The notes beneath the pieces were generated by a model that did no database searches, was not told where the DNA came from, and saw nothing but the letters and a program-made list of their open reading frames with translations. Position numbers and translations under genes: made by a program. Below, piece after piece: positions 43,029 to 51,528 of a stretch of DNA of 64,000 bases. Position 1 is the stretch's first letter, and each line of letters opens with the position of its first letter. Location of the stretch: positions 1 through 64,000 of the forward strand of contig NZ_JAUG01000004.1 in the NCBI RefSeq assembly GCF_000708285.2. Reading direction: 5' to 3'. The stretch is from Pedobacter borealis DSM 19626. GTDB lineage: Bacteria; Bacteroidota; Bacteroidia; Sphingobacteriales; Sphingobacteriaceae.

Positions 43029-44210
43029 TTAGTTTAATTTTTGATAGGTTCTCCACCATAAATCGGGCATTTCGCCATTAACAGCAGTCTGGTAATCATC
43101 ATATCTGCAAGGCACAAGGTGGTAGCGCTCGTTTTTAGATTGTCCCGAAGGGTAAGGGACCTGCATCCACCAGCGGTCTGATTTTTTGCTTTTCACAAAC
43201 ATCATTTCCCCTGAACCATCTTTTAAACTGGTTCGATAGATCATAAATTGCGATTTCGGCGTAAGCGGGAAGTCCTTTTTGCGGGCGTAAAATCCATCTA
43301 CAAAATACCATACCATCTGAGCAAGTAAAAAGGCTGTTTGTCCGTTGTTATCGTAGGCCGGATTAAACTCGTAAAAACCAATTGAGGTCAACTTATCATT
43401 CATGCCAGCATAACGGGCAATACGGCAAGCTTCTTCGCCATCAAAACCATTTGGTGTGGTATTCGCATTTGCAGCAGCATCGGCAGAACGGATAGCGCCC
43501 ATGTCAAAGCTAATCATGTTTGCATTACGGATAATGGGCTCTGTTAAGGTAATGTCCTGAGCAAATTCACCCAAGCGGTGTACATCAAAATATAATTTAT
43601 CCATCACGCTCAAACTTTCTTGGTTTACAAAATAAGTTTGATAACCCACATTGCTAAAATTGAAAAGGTAATTGGGCTGGTGCAGGAAAATTTTGTTCAG
43701 GTAACAGTCCGAGCGGGTAGCAATTCCCTCATTGTCGTCATCGCCAATGTCAAATTGGTTATCAATAACCACCAGATCTACTTTTTGCTCTAAATCTTCA
43801 TAACCCAGGTATTGGCCATAGGTTAGGTCTTGCCCACCACCAATAATGATCGGAATAATGTCTTTTTTAATCAGTTCCGAAACCACCATCTTGATGGCAA
43901 TGTAGGTATCGGCAATGGTTGCGCCATGTTTAATATTGCCTAAATCGACAATCCTGCTATTAAAAGCACCTTCGTTGAGTTTATAAAATTTCTCTCTAAA
44001 ATAATCGGGTGCCAGGGCAGAGCCTTCATTGTTAACGGCGCCTCTTCCATCAAGTACCCCAAAAATTGCCAGATCGTAGGTGTGCTCCTCAAAATCGGGG
44101 AACGATTCGGTGTAAATCTGCGCTTTTAACCCCAGCTGACTTGTAAAAAATCCTTGCTTGGGTGTAAAACTATCGGGGTTTATAGGGGAAAAGAAATCCG
44201 TTAATGACAT
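43029..44210 (-). CDS. Arginase/formimidoylglutamase-fold protein with degenerate metal site
   Basis: A 393-residue ureohydrolase-like protein. The places where active members have GGDHS, DAHxD and SxDVDxxDP read here GGGQD (124-128), DNQFD (150-154) and SFDMG (234-238). Both metal-binding histidines are Gln and one Asp is Gly, so a binuclear manganese site is unlikely. It may be non-catalytic or have a changed chemistry. It is often annotated as formimidoylglutamase, which the residues do not support, and no histidine-degradation genes are near. Divergent from the epimerase gene. Confidence 0.82.
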   Translation of the reverse strand: MSLTDFFSPINPDSFTPKQGFFTSQLGLKAQIYTESFPDFEEHTYDLAIFGVLDGRGAVNNEGSALAPDYFREKFYKLNEGAFNSRIVDLGNIKHGATIADTYIAIKMVVSELIKKDIIPIIIGGGQDLTYGQYLGYEDLEQKVDLVVIDNQFDIGDDDNEGIATRSDCYLNKIFLHQPNYLFNFSNVGYQTYFVNQESLSVMDKLYFDVHRLGEFAQDITLTEPIIRNANMISFDMGAIRSADAAANANTTPNGFDGEEACRIARYAGMNDKLTSIGFYEFNPAYDNNGQTAFLLAQMVWYFVDGFYARKKDFPLTPKSQFMIYRTSLKDGSGEMMFVKSKKSDRWWMQVPYPSGQSKNERYHLVPCRYDDYQTAVNGEMPDLWWRTYQKLN

Positions 44211-44237
44211 ATATTTAAAACTCTCGGCTCAAATATC

Positions 44238-44245
44238 TATTTTTG
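44238..44245 (+). promoter_or_regulatory. -7 element that decides the epimerase start
   Basis: TATTTTTG matches TAnnTTTG, with TTTA 20 bases upstream as a weak -33 box. It lies one base before an in-frame ATG at 44247, which would therefore be upstream of or at the transcription start. The ATG at 44283 is thus the likely start. Confidence 0.55.
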
Positions 44246-44282
44246 AATGCGTATTTCCACATATAGCTCGAAAAAAAATAAA

Positions 44283-45245
44283 ATGATACTGGTAACCGGA
44301 GGAACTGGATTTTTAGGATCTGAATTAATTAAGCAGTTAACCGATAGGGGTTTAACTGTTCGGGCCTTGAGGCGGGAGAAATCTAAAATCCCTTCACAAA
44401 TCCAGAATATCCCACTCGTTGAATGGTTTGAGGCTGATATTAACGAGCCTTCTGCATTGGAAGATGCCTTTATCGGGATTACCAAAGTTTACCATTGCGC
44501 AGCTTTTGTGTCCTTCAACCCAAAAGATAAAAAGCAACTTTTTCACGTAAACATAGAAGGAACCTCGAACATTGTAAATCTTTGTGCCGAAAATAACTGT
44601 CGTTTATTGCATGTAAGCTCAGTTGCTGCGTTAGGAAATGCTAAAAAAGGCAACAAGATTACTGAAAAAGACTTTTGGGAATACGATGCCAAAGCACACG
44701 CCTATGGTTTATCGAAATACGAGGGTGAGATGGAAGTTTGGAGGGGCATTACTGAAGGTTTAGACGCTATTATTGTCAATCCATCGGTAATTATCGGTAA
44801 AAGTGCGGGCTTTGAGGGGAGTGGAGCAATTTTTAAACTGGTAAAAGGTGGTTTTCCATTTTATACTGATGGGGCTTCGGGTTTTGTAGATGTAGAAGAT
44901 GTGGCCAAAGCGATGATCTTGTTAATGGAGGCGGAAGTTTCTGGAGAACGGTATATCATTTCTGCCGATGATTATCATTATAAAGATCTGTTCAGCGAAA
45001 TTGCACAGGGTTTTGGCGTTAAAGCACCAAAAAGAGAAGCAAAACCATGGATGCTCGGAATAGCCTGGAGGGCGCTAAAATTTACATCCATATTCACTGG
45101 TAAACAGCCTTCCATCACTAAAGATGCTGCAAAGAGCAGTTTAACCTTAAGTTATTACAATAACAATAAAATAAAAACGGAAACAGGCATTACCTTTAAG
45201 CCAGTTGCCGAAAGTATAAAAGAAATTACCCAACATTTAAGATAA
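44283..45245 (+). CDS. NAD-dependent epimerase/dehydratase family protein
   Basis: A 320-residue extended SDR. The Rossmann motif is VTGGTGFLGSEL at the very start, followed by SSVAALGNA and the catalytic YGLSKYEGE (YxxxK). The C-terminal part is diverged. It resembles dihydroflavonol-reductase-like enzymes; the substrate is unknown. The start at 44283 is chosen from the promoter position. Its last base is the first base of the serB-like gene's ATG, so the two are coupled. Confidence 0.9.
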   Translation: MILVTGGTGFLGSELIKQLTDRGLTVRALRREKSKIPSQIQNIPLVEWFEADINEPSALEDAFIGITKVYHCAAFVSFNPKDKKQLFHVNIEGTSNIVNLCAENNCRLLHVSSVAALGNAKKGNKITEKDFWEYDAKAHAYGLSKYEGEMEVWRGITEGLDAIIVNPSVIIGKSAGFEGSGAIFKLVKGGFPFYTDGASGFVDVEDVAKAMILLMEAEVSGERYIISADDYHYKDLFSEIAQGFGVKAPKREAKPWMLGIAWRALKFTSIFTGKQPSITKDAAKSSLTLSYYNNNKIKTETGITFKPVAESIKEITQHLR

Positions 45246-46546
45246 TGCCCAAACAGAAAGCCTATTACATCATCGATTTTGATAGTACCTTTACACAGGT
45301 AGAAGCACTTGATGAACTTGCACGAATTTCGCTAAAGAACCACCCAGATAAAGAGGCGATTTTTCAAAAAATTGAAGATTATACCAATTTTGCCATGGAA
45401 GGAAAACTTTCCTTCTCCGAAAGTTTAGCACAACGTGTTAAGCTTCTTGAAGCTAACGAAGATCATTTAAAACAACTCATCAAACATTTGAAAAAGAAAG
45501 TATCTACCTCTTTTTCGCGTAATGCCGAGTTTTTTAAGAAACATGCCGATGAGGTGCTGATTGTTTCTGGCGGATTTAAGGAATTTATTACTCCTGTAGT
45601 GAGCCAATACCACATTAAAAAGGAAAATATTTATGCCAATACCTTTGTAACCACTGGCGATGGTAAAATTATAGATTACGATCATACCAATCCATTAAGT
45701 GAAGAGGGTGGCAAAGTAAAATTACTTCAGCATTTAAAGCTCGAAGGCGAACTATTCGGTATTGGCGATGGGTATTCTGATTTCCAGTTGCGCGAAAGCG
45801 GTATCATCAATAAATTTTTTGCATTTACAGAGAATATAGCCCGTGAAAGTATTGTTTCGAAAGCTGACCATGTAACACCAAGCTTCGACGAGTTTTTGTA
45901 CGTAAACGATCTGCCGCGTGCAATTTCTTATCCTAAAAACAGAATCCTTTGCCTGGTAATTGGTGAAGTTGATCCCTTAACGATTGCTATCCTTAAAAAC
46001 GATGGTTTATCAATTAGGCATAAAACTTCTTTTGAAGATAAATACGTAAAGGATGTGGGAATTATTCTTTTAGCTGATGGCGAAAAAATAAATAAAGAAC
46101 AGTTAAAAAACGCAGCTAAGCTAAAAACTATAGGTTATTTAGGTAATGCGAAAAATAAAATAGACCTCGATTTATGTACCAAACAAGGTATTGTTGTTTT
46201 CGATGACCCTAAAAATAATCCACGTAATATCGATTTTATCCCGAAACGGGTTGCCGATTTTATGAATACCGGAGCAACTTATCTGAGCAGCAATTTCCCT
46301 AACTTACAATTGCCAAAAATTGAGAAATCGCATCGCTTAATTCACATCCACAAAAACGTTCCGGGTATTATGGCGAAAATCAACACTGTTTTTGCCAAGC
46401 ACGACATTAACATTGTGAGCCAGTTTTTAATGACCAATCCTGAGATTGGCTATGCCATTACCGATATCAATGCAGAATACGATAAACAATTGTTTAAATC
46501 GCTTAAAAAGATCGAGCATACCATAAAGTTTAGGGTGCTGTATTAA
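45245..46546 (+). CDS. serB: Phosphoserine phosphatase fused to SerA-like regulatory domains
   Basis: A 433-residue fusion. Residues 1-215 are a HAD phosphatase: DFDST (11-15), SGG (108-110), GDGYSD (174-179). Residues about 232-340 resemble the substrate/ligand domain of 3-phosphoglycerate dehydrogenase without the NAD domain. The end (about 341-433), with FPNLQLPKIEKSHRLIHIHK, IGYAITDI and RVLY, matches the ACT domain and linker of SerA. The last step of serine synthesis would thus carry the serine-sensing part of the first. The layout recurs in Bacteroidota as far as I recall; enzyme function is likely, feedback is inferred. Confidence 0.87.
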   Translation: MPKQKAYYIIDFDSTFTQVEALDELARISLKNHPDKEAIFQKIEDYTNFAMEGKLSFSESLAQRVKLLEANEDHLKQLIKHLKKKVSTSFSRNAEFFKKHADEVLIVSGGFKEFITPVVSQYHIKKENIYANTFVTTGDGKIIDYDHTNPLSEEGGKVKLLQHLKLEGELFGIGDGYSDFQLRESGIINKFFAFTENIARESIVSKADHVTPSFDEFLYVNDLPRAISYPKNRILCLVIGEVDPLTIAILKNDGLSIRHKTSFEDKYVKDVGIILLADGEKINKEQLKNAAKLKTIGYLGNAKNKIDLDLCTKQGIVVFDDPKNNPRNIDFIPKRVADFMNTGATYLSSNFPNLQLPKIEKSHRLIHIHKNVPGIMAKINTVFAKHDINIVSQFLMTNPEIGYAITDINAEYDKQLFKSLKKIEHTIKFRVLY

Positions 46547-46557
46547 TTTTCTCGAAG

Positions 46558-46601
46558 GCTTTGACAACCTTATAGGCTATTTGCCAGTAGGTTGTCAAAG
46601 C
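46558..46601. repeat. RAYT-2 cognate REP hairpin, upstream copy
   Basis: Perfect 13-bp stem GCTTTGACAACCT / AGGTTGTCAAAGC with an 18-base loop, lying between the serB stop codon and the RAYT-2 gene. Confidence 0.85.
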
Positions 46602-46645
46602 TTTTTATAGCCTATTTTTAGTATATTGGTTTATGCAACATTCTT

Positions 46646-47245
46646 ATGGCAAAGACCGAACATTACTATACTAAATTTGAACAAGGAAAATTCTATCACA
46701 TTTATAACCGATCTATAGATAGGCAACCACTTTTTAAATCAGATGCTAATTATAGGTTTTTCCTAAAAAAATTCGATCTATACCTTTCCAATGTTTTAGA
46801 CGTATATGCATATTGTTTATTAGGGAATCATTTTCATCTGCTAATCCGGGTTAAAGAAAGTTTAAAGGCTAATGACCCAATTAGTGAATTTTCAGTGCAT
46901 GATATTGTAAGCAAACAATTCAGAATATTTTTCCAATCATACGCATTGGCATTTAATATCCAGCATAAAAGAATAGGTACATTATTTCAAACGCCATTTA
47001 AACGTGCTCAGATAAACGACGAATCTTATTTTACAAGGCTTGTTTATTATATTCATTCTAATCCTCAAAAGCATAATCTTATTTCCGATTTCAGAGATTG
47101 GAAATGGAGTTCTTACGGTCGGATTCTACTTGAAGCCAATACTAAATTAAAGAAACATTATGTGTTGGATTGGTTTGGTGGAAAAGCAGGATATCTAAAA
47201 TTTCACTCTGACATTCAGGATGGTATCATGTTTGATGAACTTTGA
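46646..47245 (+). CDS. REP-associated tyrosine transposase (RAYT-2, Y1_Tnp)
   Basis: A 199-residue Y1-type single-strand transposase-like protein. It has HFH (His62, His64) in LLGNHFHLLIRV and the catalytic Tyr135 in YYIHSNPQKH, with a downstream DWKWSSYG block. It belongs to a different subgroup from RAYT-1 (N-terminal FYHIYNRSIDRQPLF). Hairpins of a single family surround it (46558, 47239, 47293), and their stems differ completely from those of RAYT-1. The gene looks intact. Confidence 0.9.
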   Translation: MAKTEHYYTKFEQGKFYHIYNRSIDRQPLFKSDANYRFFLKKFDLYLSNVLDVYAYCLLGNHFHLLIRVKESLKANDPISEFSVHDIVSKQFRIFFQSYALAFNIQHKRIGTLFQTPFKRAQINDESYFTRLVYYIHSNPQKHNLISDFRDWKWSSYGRILLEANTKLKKHYVLDWFGGKAGYLKFHSDIQDGIMFDEL

Positions 47246-47339
47246 CAGCCTTCTTTGCAAATCTCTAGAAGATTGTCAAAACCAATTCGATAAGCTTTGA
47301 CAACCTTACAGGCCTCTTGTTGAGAAGGTTGTCAAAGCT
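47239..47339. repeat. RAYT-2 cognate REP hairpins, downstream pair
   Basis: A degenerate copy (CTTTGACAGCCTT...GATTGTCAAA, about 47239-47281) is followed by a perfect one: AGCTTTGACAACCTT / AAGGTTGTCAAAGCT (47293-47307 and 47325-47339). The latter overlaps the stop codon of the CLC gene on the minus strand, so it may also end that transcript. Confidence 0.8.
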
Positions 47340-48615
47340 ATCTCAAAAACTGATGCCTCTTCAACAACAAATGCTTAGGTGCACCTATCGTTTGCGACCG
47401 ATAAATTCCCGTATGGCCTGAAAATAAGTAAGCAGTAACACAGGCTAAGGCGATATAAATTCCCGATGAGGTACCAAATAGCTCTACGCCCATAAAAATA
47501 CAGGCCAAAGGGGTGTTCGCTGCCCCTGCAAAAACAGCCACAAAGCCCATTCCTGCCAACAGTCCAAGAGGTAAGGGGATAAAGAAACTCAAAAAACTAC
47601 CCAGTGTGGCCCCAATAAAGAAAAGTGGAGTAACTTCACCGCCCTTAAACCCTGCACTCAGGGTAAATGCTGTTAAAAATAATTTGATCGCAAATGTATA
47701 ATACGCTTCTTGTTGAACAAAGGATTCTGAAATAACCGGAATGCCCAAGCCGATATATCGTGTATTTCCGATCAGGTAAATAATACCAATTAAAACTAGT
47801 CCACCAATAAATGGCCTTAATGGTGGGTATTTGATTTTACTGAAAAGACTTGATAAGCCATGGTTTAAGGCTGAAAAAGATCTTGCCACCAGTCCAAATA
47901 GTATTCCTGCACCTAAGGATAACAGTAAATTGATCGAATTCATTTCCGGCACCAGAGAAATGGAATAATGGGTATGCCCAACACCCCAGCTTTTGCAGGC
48001 ATAATCGGCAATAATTGCAGTAATAAATGAAGGAAGAATGGAACTATAGGTTAAACTTCCAATAACGAAAACTTCCAATCCGAATACTGCGCCTGCCAAT
48101 GGTGTCCCGAAAACAGAGGCAAAGCCAGCACTGATCCCGCAGATGAGGATCACTTTTCGATCTCTGGCTTTAAGTTTAAACAGTTTCGTAAACTGGTCGG
48201 CAAAGGCTCCTCCAATTTGCACAGCTGTACCCTCTCTTCCAGCCGAGCCGCCAAATAAATGGGTAATAATCGTGCCTGCAAAAATGAGTGGCGCCATAAT
48301 CAGCGGAATCACATTTTTGGGCGATTGTAATTCCTCAATCAAGAGGTTGTTGCCCTTTACAACGGCTGCACCCCAGTAATGGTAAGCCAGGCCAATGAGT
48401 ATACCGGCAATTGGTAAAAAGGCGATAATCCAGAGGTGTTGTTCACGGTAATTGGTTGCCCAGTTTAAAGTTTCTAAAAACAGGGCAGAGGCAGAGCCTA
48501 TAATCCCACCCAATATTGCAGAAATCAACAGCCACTTTAATGTGCTAATTAAGAGTAATCTGAAGTCGAGTTTAATAAACAGAAGAAATCCTTCTGTTAG
48601 TTTTTTAACAGGCAT
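47338..48615 (-). CDS. CLC-F type fluoride/proton antiporter
   Basis: A 425-residue CLC membrane protein. The gating-Glu motif is GREGT (126-130). The helix-D GSGIP motif of chloride transporters is replaced by KGNNLL (87-92), and the GxFxP motif reads GGEVTP (325-330). These changes mark the fluoride-exporting CLC-F branch. A fluoride riboswitch sits directly upstream, which supports the same conclusion independently. Transport of fluoride out in exchange for protons is the expected role. The stop codon overlaps a RAYT-2 hairpin. It is usually annotated as a voltage-gated chloride channel. Confidence 0.9.
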   Translation of the reverse strand: MPVKKLTEGFLLFIKLDFRLLLISTLKWLLISAILGGIIGSASALFLETLNWATNYREQHLWIIAFLPIAGILIGLAYHYWGAAVVKGNNLLIEELQSPKNVIPLIMAPLIFAGTIITHLFGGSAGREGTAVQIGGAFADQFTKLFKLKARDRKVILICGISAGFASVFGTPLAGAVFGLEVFVIGSLTYSSILPSFITAIIADYACKSWGVGHTHYSISLVPEMNSINLLLSLGAGILFGLVARSFSALNHGLSSLFSKIKYPPLRPFIGGLVLIGIIYLIGNTRYIGLGIPVISESFVQQEAYYTFAIKLFLTAFTLSAGFKGGEVTPLFFIGATLGSFLSFFIPLPLGLLAGMGFVAVFAGAANTPLACIFMGVELFGTSSGIYIALACVTAYLFSGHTGIYRSQTIGAPKHLLLKRHQFLR

Positions 48616-48640
48616 TTGAATTCAATTTTAAATAAAAATC

Positions 48641-48688
48641 GTAGGAGTCATCAGCCTGTTTGGGCGGTTTTGGCGGTACTCCATCGCC
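48641..48688 (-). ncRNA. Fluoride riboswitch (crcB motif)
   Basis: On the minus strand the 48 bases start GGCGATGGAGTACCGCC and end GGCTGATGACTCCTAC, the two conserved halves of the crcB motif. GGCG pairs with CGCC, GCC with GGC across CAAACA, and GGAGT with ACTCC. It lies 25 bases before the ATG of the CLC-F gene and starts within a few bases of the predicted transcription start. The expression platform is not obvious: there is a short T-rich stretch and a TTGAATTCAA palindrome before the ATG. Confidence 0.92.
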
Positions 48689-48695
48689 ATTGTCC

Positions 48696-48727
48696 CAAAT
48701 GTATAAAATTTAGTTATTTGTTGCAAA
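48696..48727 (-). promoter_or_regulatory. Promoter of the riboswitch-antiporter unit
   Basis: On the minus strand TTTG (48727-48724) and TACATTTG (48703-48696) are separated by 20 bases, a full Bacteroidota consensus promoter. Transcription would start around 48691, so the leader is essentially the riboswitch plus 25 bases. Confidence 0.8.
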
Positions 48728-48761
48728 ATCTTTATCACCTTTGTGCAGCTAACTTTAAACC

Positions 48762-49727
48762 ATGGATTTTACACCCGAAATAAAAGACAAACTACATCAA
48801 CTGCAAGAAAAGTATACGGCAATGGGGCAAGATATGGCATCGTACCTCGATGGACTCTTATATGCCGATTTCTTAACCTATTGGGACTACATTCATTTGG
48901 ATACTTTGCTGAGCTTACAGAATCCTAAAACACCCATTCCGGATGAAGAGATTTTCATTATGTACCATCAAATCACGGAACTTTATTTTAAGCTTGCACT
49001 GCACGAATGCAGGCAGATTGCTGAACATGAAAATTTAACCGCCGAATTTTTTACTGCACGCGTAAAACGGATCAACGCTTATTTCAATGCCTTAACCACT
49101 TCTTTCGAGGTGATGGTTGATGGTATGGAGAAAGAGCAGTTCCTGAAATTCCGCATGTCGTTATTGCCTGCCAGTGGATTCCAATCTGGCCAGTACCGGA
49201 TGATCGAGATCTGTGCTACAGATTTTATCCAATTGGTAGATAAAAGCAAACGCGAAGAACTAAGTACTGCAACAATAGAAGAACAATTCGAAAATATTTA
49301 CTGGAAATTCGGTGCAACCGAGCTGTCTTCGGGTAAGCAAACTTTAACCTTAAAGCAATTTATTAAAAAGTATGCTGCTCAGTTTCTACAACTGGCTAAA
49401 GATCGCACCTTAACTAATTTTTCTGCTTTATACCATCAATTGCAAGCGAATGGAGCCGATGTTTCTGCCCTTGCAGAGGAGTTGCGTAAGTTAGATTTGT
49501 ATGTAAATGTAGAATGGCCTTTATCGCACTACAAATCGGCCGTACGTTATTTGGAGAAAGATCCGGTTGATATTGCAGCAACAGGTGGAACCAACTGGCA
49601 AAAGTATCTGCCTCCGCGTTTTCAGAAGAGAATCTTTTATCCGTTCTTATGGACCGGTGAGCAAATAGAAGAGTGGGGTAAAGGTTGGGTGCTTAGTGTA
49701 CTTAAAACACTCAAAAACAAAGATTAA
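48762..49727 (+). CDS. kynA: Tryptophan 2,3-dioxygenase family protein
   Basis: A 321-residue helical heme dioxygenase, first step of tryptophan degradation to kynurenine. Recognisable: IMYHQITELYFKL (substrate-pocket His near 68), FRMSLLPASGFQSGQYRMIE, and late SHYKSAVRYL with ATGGTNW, where the axial heme His is expected in SHY. Other kynurenine genes are not in the window. Divergent from the riboswitch unit. Confidence 0.9.
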   Translation: MDFTPEIKDKLHQLQEKYTAMGQDMASYLDGLLYADFLTYWDYIHLDTLLSLQNPKTPIPDEEIFIMYHQITELYFKLALHECRQIAEHENLTAEFFTARVKRINAYFNALTTSFEVMVDGMEKEQFLKFRMSLLPASGFQSGQYRMIEICATDFIQLVDKSKREELSTATIEEQFENIYWKFGATELSSGKQTLTLKQFIKKYAAQFLQLAKDRTLTNFSALYHQLQANGADVSALAEELRKLDLYVNVEWPLSHYKSAVRYLEKDPVDIAATGGTNWQKYLPPRFQKRIFYPFLWTGEQIEEWGKGWVLSVLKTLKNKD

Positions 49728-49871
49728 TATTACAAAAAGCTATTAAAAAAGCCTGTTTTTTCTTAATTTGCGCGAAATAATTAATGACAGAATGAGCGAA
49801 CTATTGAATAAGAGAATGAGCGGTAAAACACTCAACCATTCGATCATTCACCCATTCAAAATTCAAATACA

Positions 49872-50936
49872 ATGACCGAGACATTAGATATAAAAATCAC
49901 CAAAGCAGCGCAAACACGTTTGGCTGTTACTGATTTTTCGCAATTACCGTTCGGTAAGGTTTTTACCGATCACATGTTTACTGCCGACTACGAAGATGGC
50001 GAATGGAAAAATTTACAGATTCTTCCTTATGGCCCAATTCCGATGAGCCCGGCAATTTCTGCACTTCATTATGGACAGGCGATTTTCGAAGGATTAAAGG
50101 CTTACCGCCAACCAGATGGTAAAATTAGTGTTTTCCGTGCCGATAAAAACTTCGAACGTTTTAACAAATCAGCCGCCAGAATGTCGATGCCGGGTATTCC
50201 TGAAGAAATTTTTATGCAAGGTTTGGCCGCATTAATCAATGTTGATGAGAAATGGGTACCTAATCAGGAAGATTATGCTTTATACATCCGCCCGGTCATG
50301 TTTGCAATGGACCCTTATTTGGGCGTTAAGGCATCTGATACCTATAAGTTTGCTTTGTTAACTACACCAACTGGTCCATATTACAGTAGTGCACTAAAGG
50401 TTAAAATTGAAACTGAATTTACGCGTGCAGACGAAGGTGGTGTAGGCTTTGCCAAAACTGCTGGAAATTACGCACGTTCGTTATATCCTTTCGAGCAAGC
50501 TAAAAAAGAAGGTTACGATCAATTGATCTGGACAGATTCGGTAACGCATGAGTTTATTGAAGAAGCTGGAACTGCCAACTTACTTTTTGTAATTAATGGC
50601 AAATTGGTTACGCCATCAGTACGCAGTACGGTTTTAGATGGTGTAACGCGTGATACCATTATTAAACTGGCTAAAGATGCCGGAGTAGAAGTTGAAGAAC
50701 GTAGGGTTTCTGTCAAAGAAGTGATCGAAGGAATTGAAAACGGAAGCTTAACAGAGGCTTTTGCCGCAGGAACTGCAGCTACAGTAACGCATGTGGGCGA
50801 AATGGGCTATAATGGTCAGAGCTATAAATTGACCGACCCATCTACAAGACATATTTCTAATGGCATTGCTAAAAAATTAAACGATATCCGTTACGGTTTA
50901 GCACCTGATGAATTTGGCTGGAACTGGGTTTTATAA
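49872..50936 (+). CDS. ilvE: Branched-chain amino-acid aminotransferase
   Basis: A 354-residue fold-type IV PLP enzyme. HYGQAIFEGLKAYR, the PLP Lys in FAKTAGNYARSLYP, and EEAGTANLLFVI are standard for the longer, type II IlvE group. It carries out the last step of leucine, isoleucine and valine synthesis. Monocistronic, with a strong terminator at 50957. Confidence 0.94.
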   Translation: MTETLDIKITKAAQTRLAVTDFSQLPFGKVFTDHMFTADYEDGEWKNLQILPYGPIPMSPAISALHYGQAIFEGLKAYRQPDGKISVFRADKNFERFNKSAARMSMPGIPEEIFMQGLAALINVDEKWVPNQEDYALYIRPVMFAMDPYLGVKASDTYKFALLTTPTGPYYSSALKVKIETEFTRADEGGVGFAKTAGNYARSLYPFEQAKKEGYDQLIWTDSVTHEFIEEAGTANLLFVINGKLVTPSVRSTVLDGVTRDTIIKLAKDAGVEVEERRVSVKEVIEGIENGSLTEAFAAGTAATVTHVGEMGYNGQSYKLTDPSTRHISNGIAKKLNDIRYGLAPDEFGWNWVL

Positions 50937-50956
50937 TTCGGAAACCATTTAAAAGT

Positions 50957-50990
50957 AAACCCCGATACAGCATATGCATCGGGGTTTCTT
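50957..50990 (+). terminator. Intrinsic terminator after ilvE
   Basis: Perfect 10-bp stem AAACCCCGAT / ATCGGGGTTT with an 11-base loop; the A and T sides make it potentially active in both directions. Confidence 0.85.
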
Positions 50991-51528
50991 ATTTATAATA
51001 TCGTCATTTTGAGGGATAATTTATTGTATAAAAATCAATATGAATGACGCATATCTTTTTTTGCCCAGAAGCTCATTCTTGCCTCGGCTCGCCACCGCCA
51101 AAGGGCTCTTTCTTTTTGGCATCAAAAAGACCAGCAAAAAACCCATGAAAAAACAAAAAATGCCGGCTGAAAATTTTTCTTTCGAAGCTAGTGGGTTGGC
51201 TTGATGAGTGCGGCCCGAAAAATTTGTTAGGCCGGGTTTAAGTAGAACGGGGATACCGTGGTGCGGCCTAGTTGGGCGGAAACACAAAATAGGTTAAAAC
51301 GTTGATTATTAGTTGTTTGTAAAATAACGTCAATGGTAGTGGTGTATAACGCGTCGAAAACCCGAAAGCTCAGCGCGAAGCTAATCTATTATAGATCTCT
51401 CCATTTCGCTACGCTTCAGGAGATGACGACTTTCATATAGTATATTGTTATTTATAATTTATTGTAGCAAAATTTAGCTCTTTAGGCTTGCCGCCGCTAA
51501 CTTCGGTCTTCGGACCCCGGACTTTCTT
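50991..51528. other. Gene-free interval with dispersed-repeat text
   Basis: No credible gene. An open frame on the minus strand (51021-51287) has the unusual composition of a repeat by-product (PKRKSPLAVASRGKNELL). The text around CCAAAGGGCTCTTTCTTTTTGGCATC looks like dispersed gap sequence. Near 51392-51430 is a half copy of the 16571 inverted repeat family. Confidence 0.55.

Noticed and set aside
43029-44210. Active formimidoylglutamase of histidine degradation
   Set aside because: Metal-binding residues are replaced and no hut genes are near.
47338-48615. Chloride channel
   Set aside because: The helix-D and GxFxP motifs are of CLC-F type and a fluoride riboswitch controls the gene.
51021-51287. 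88-codon open frame on the minus strand
   Set aside because: Composition is that of dispersed gap repeats; no domain, no promoter and no neighbour relation.
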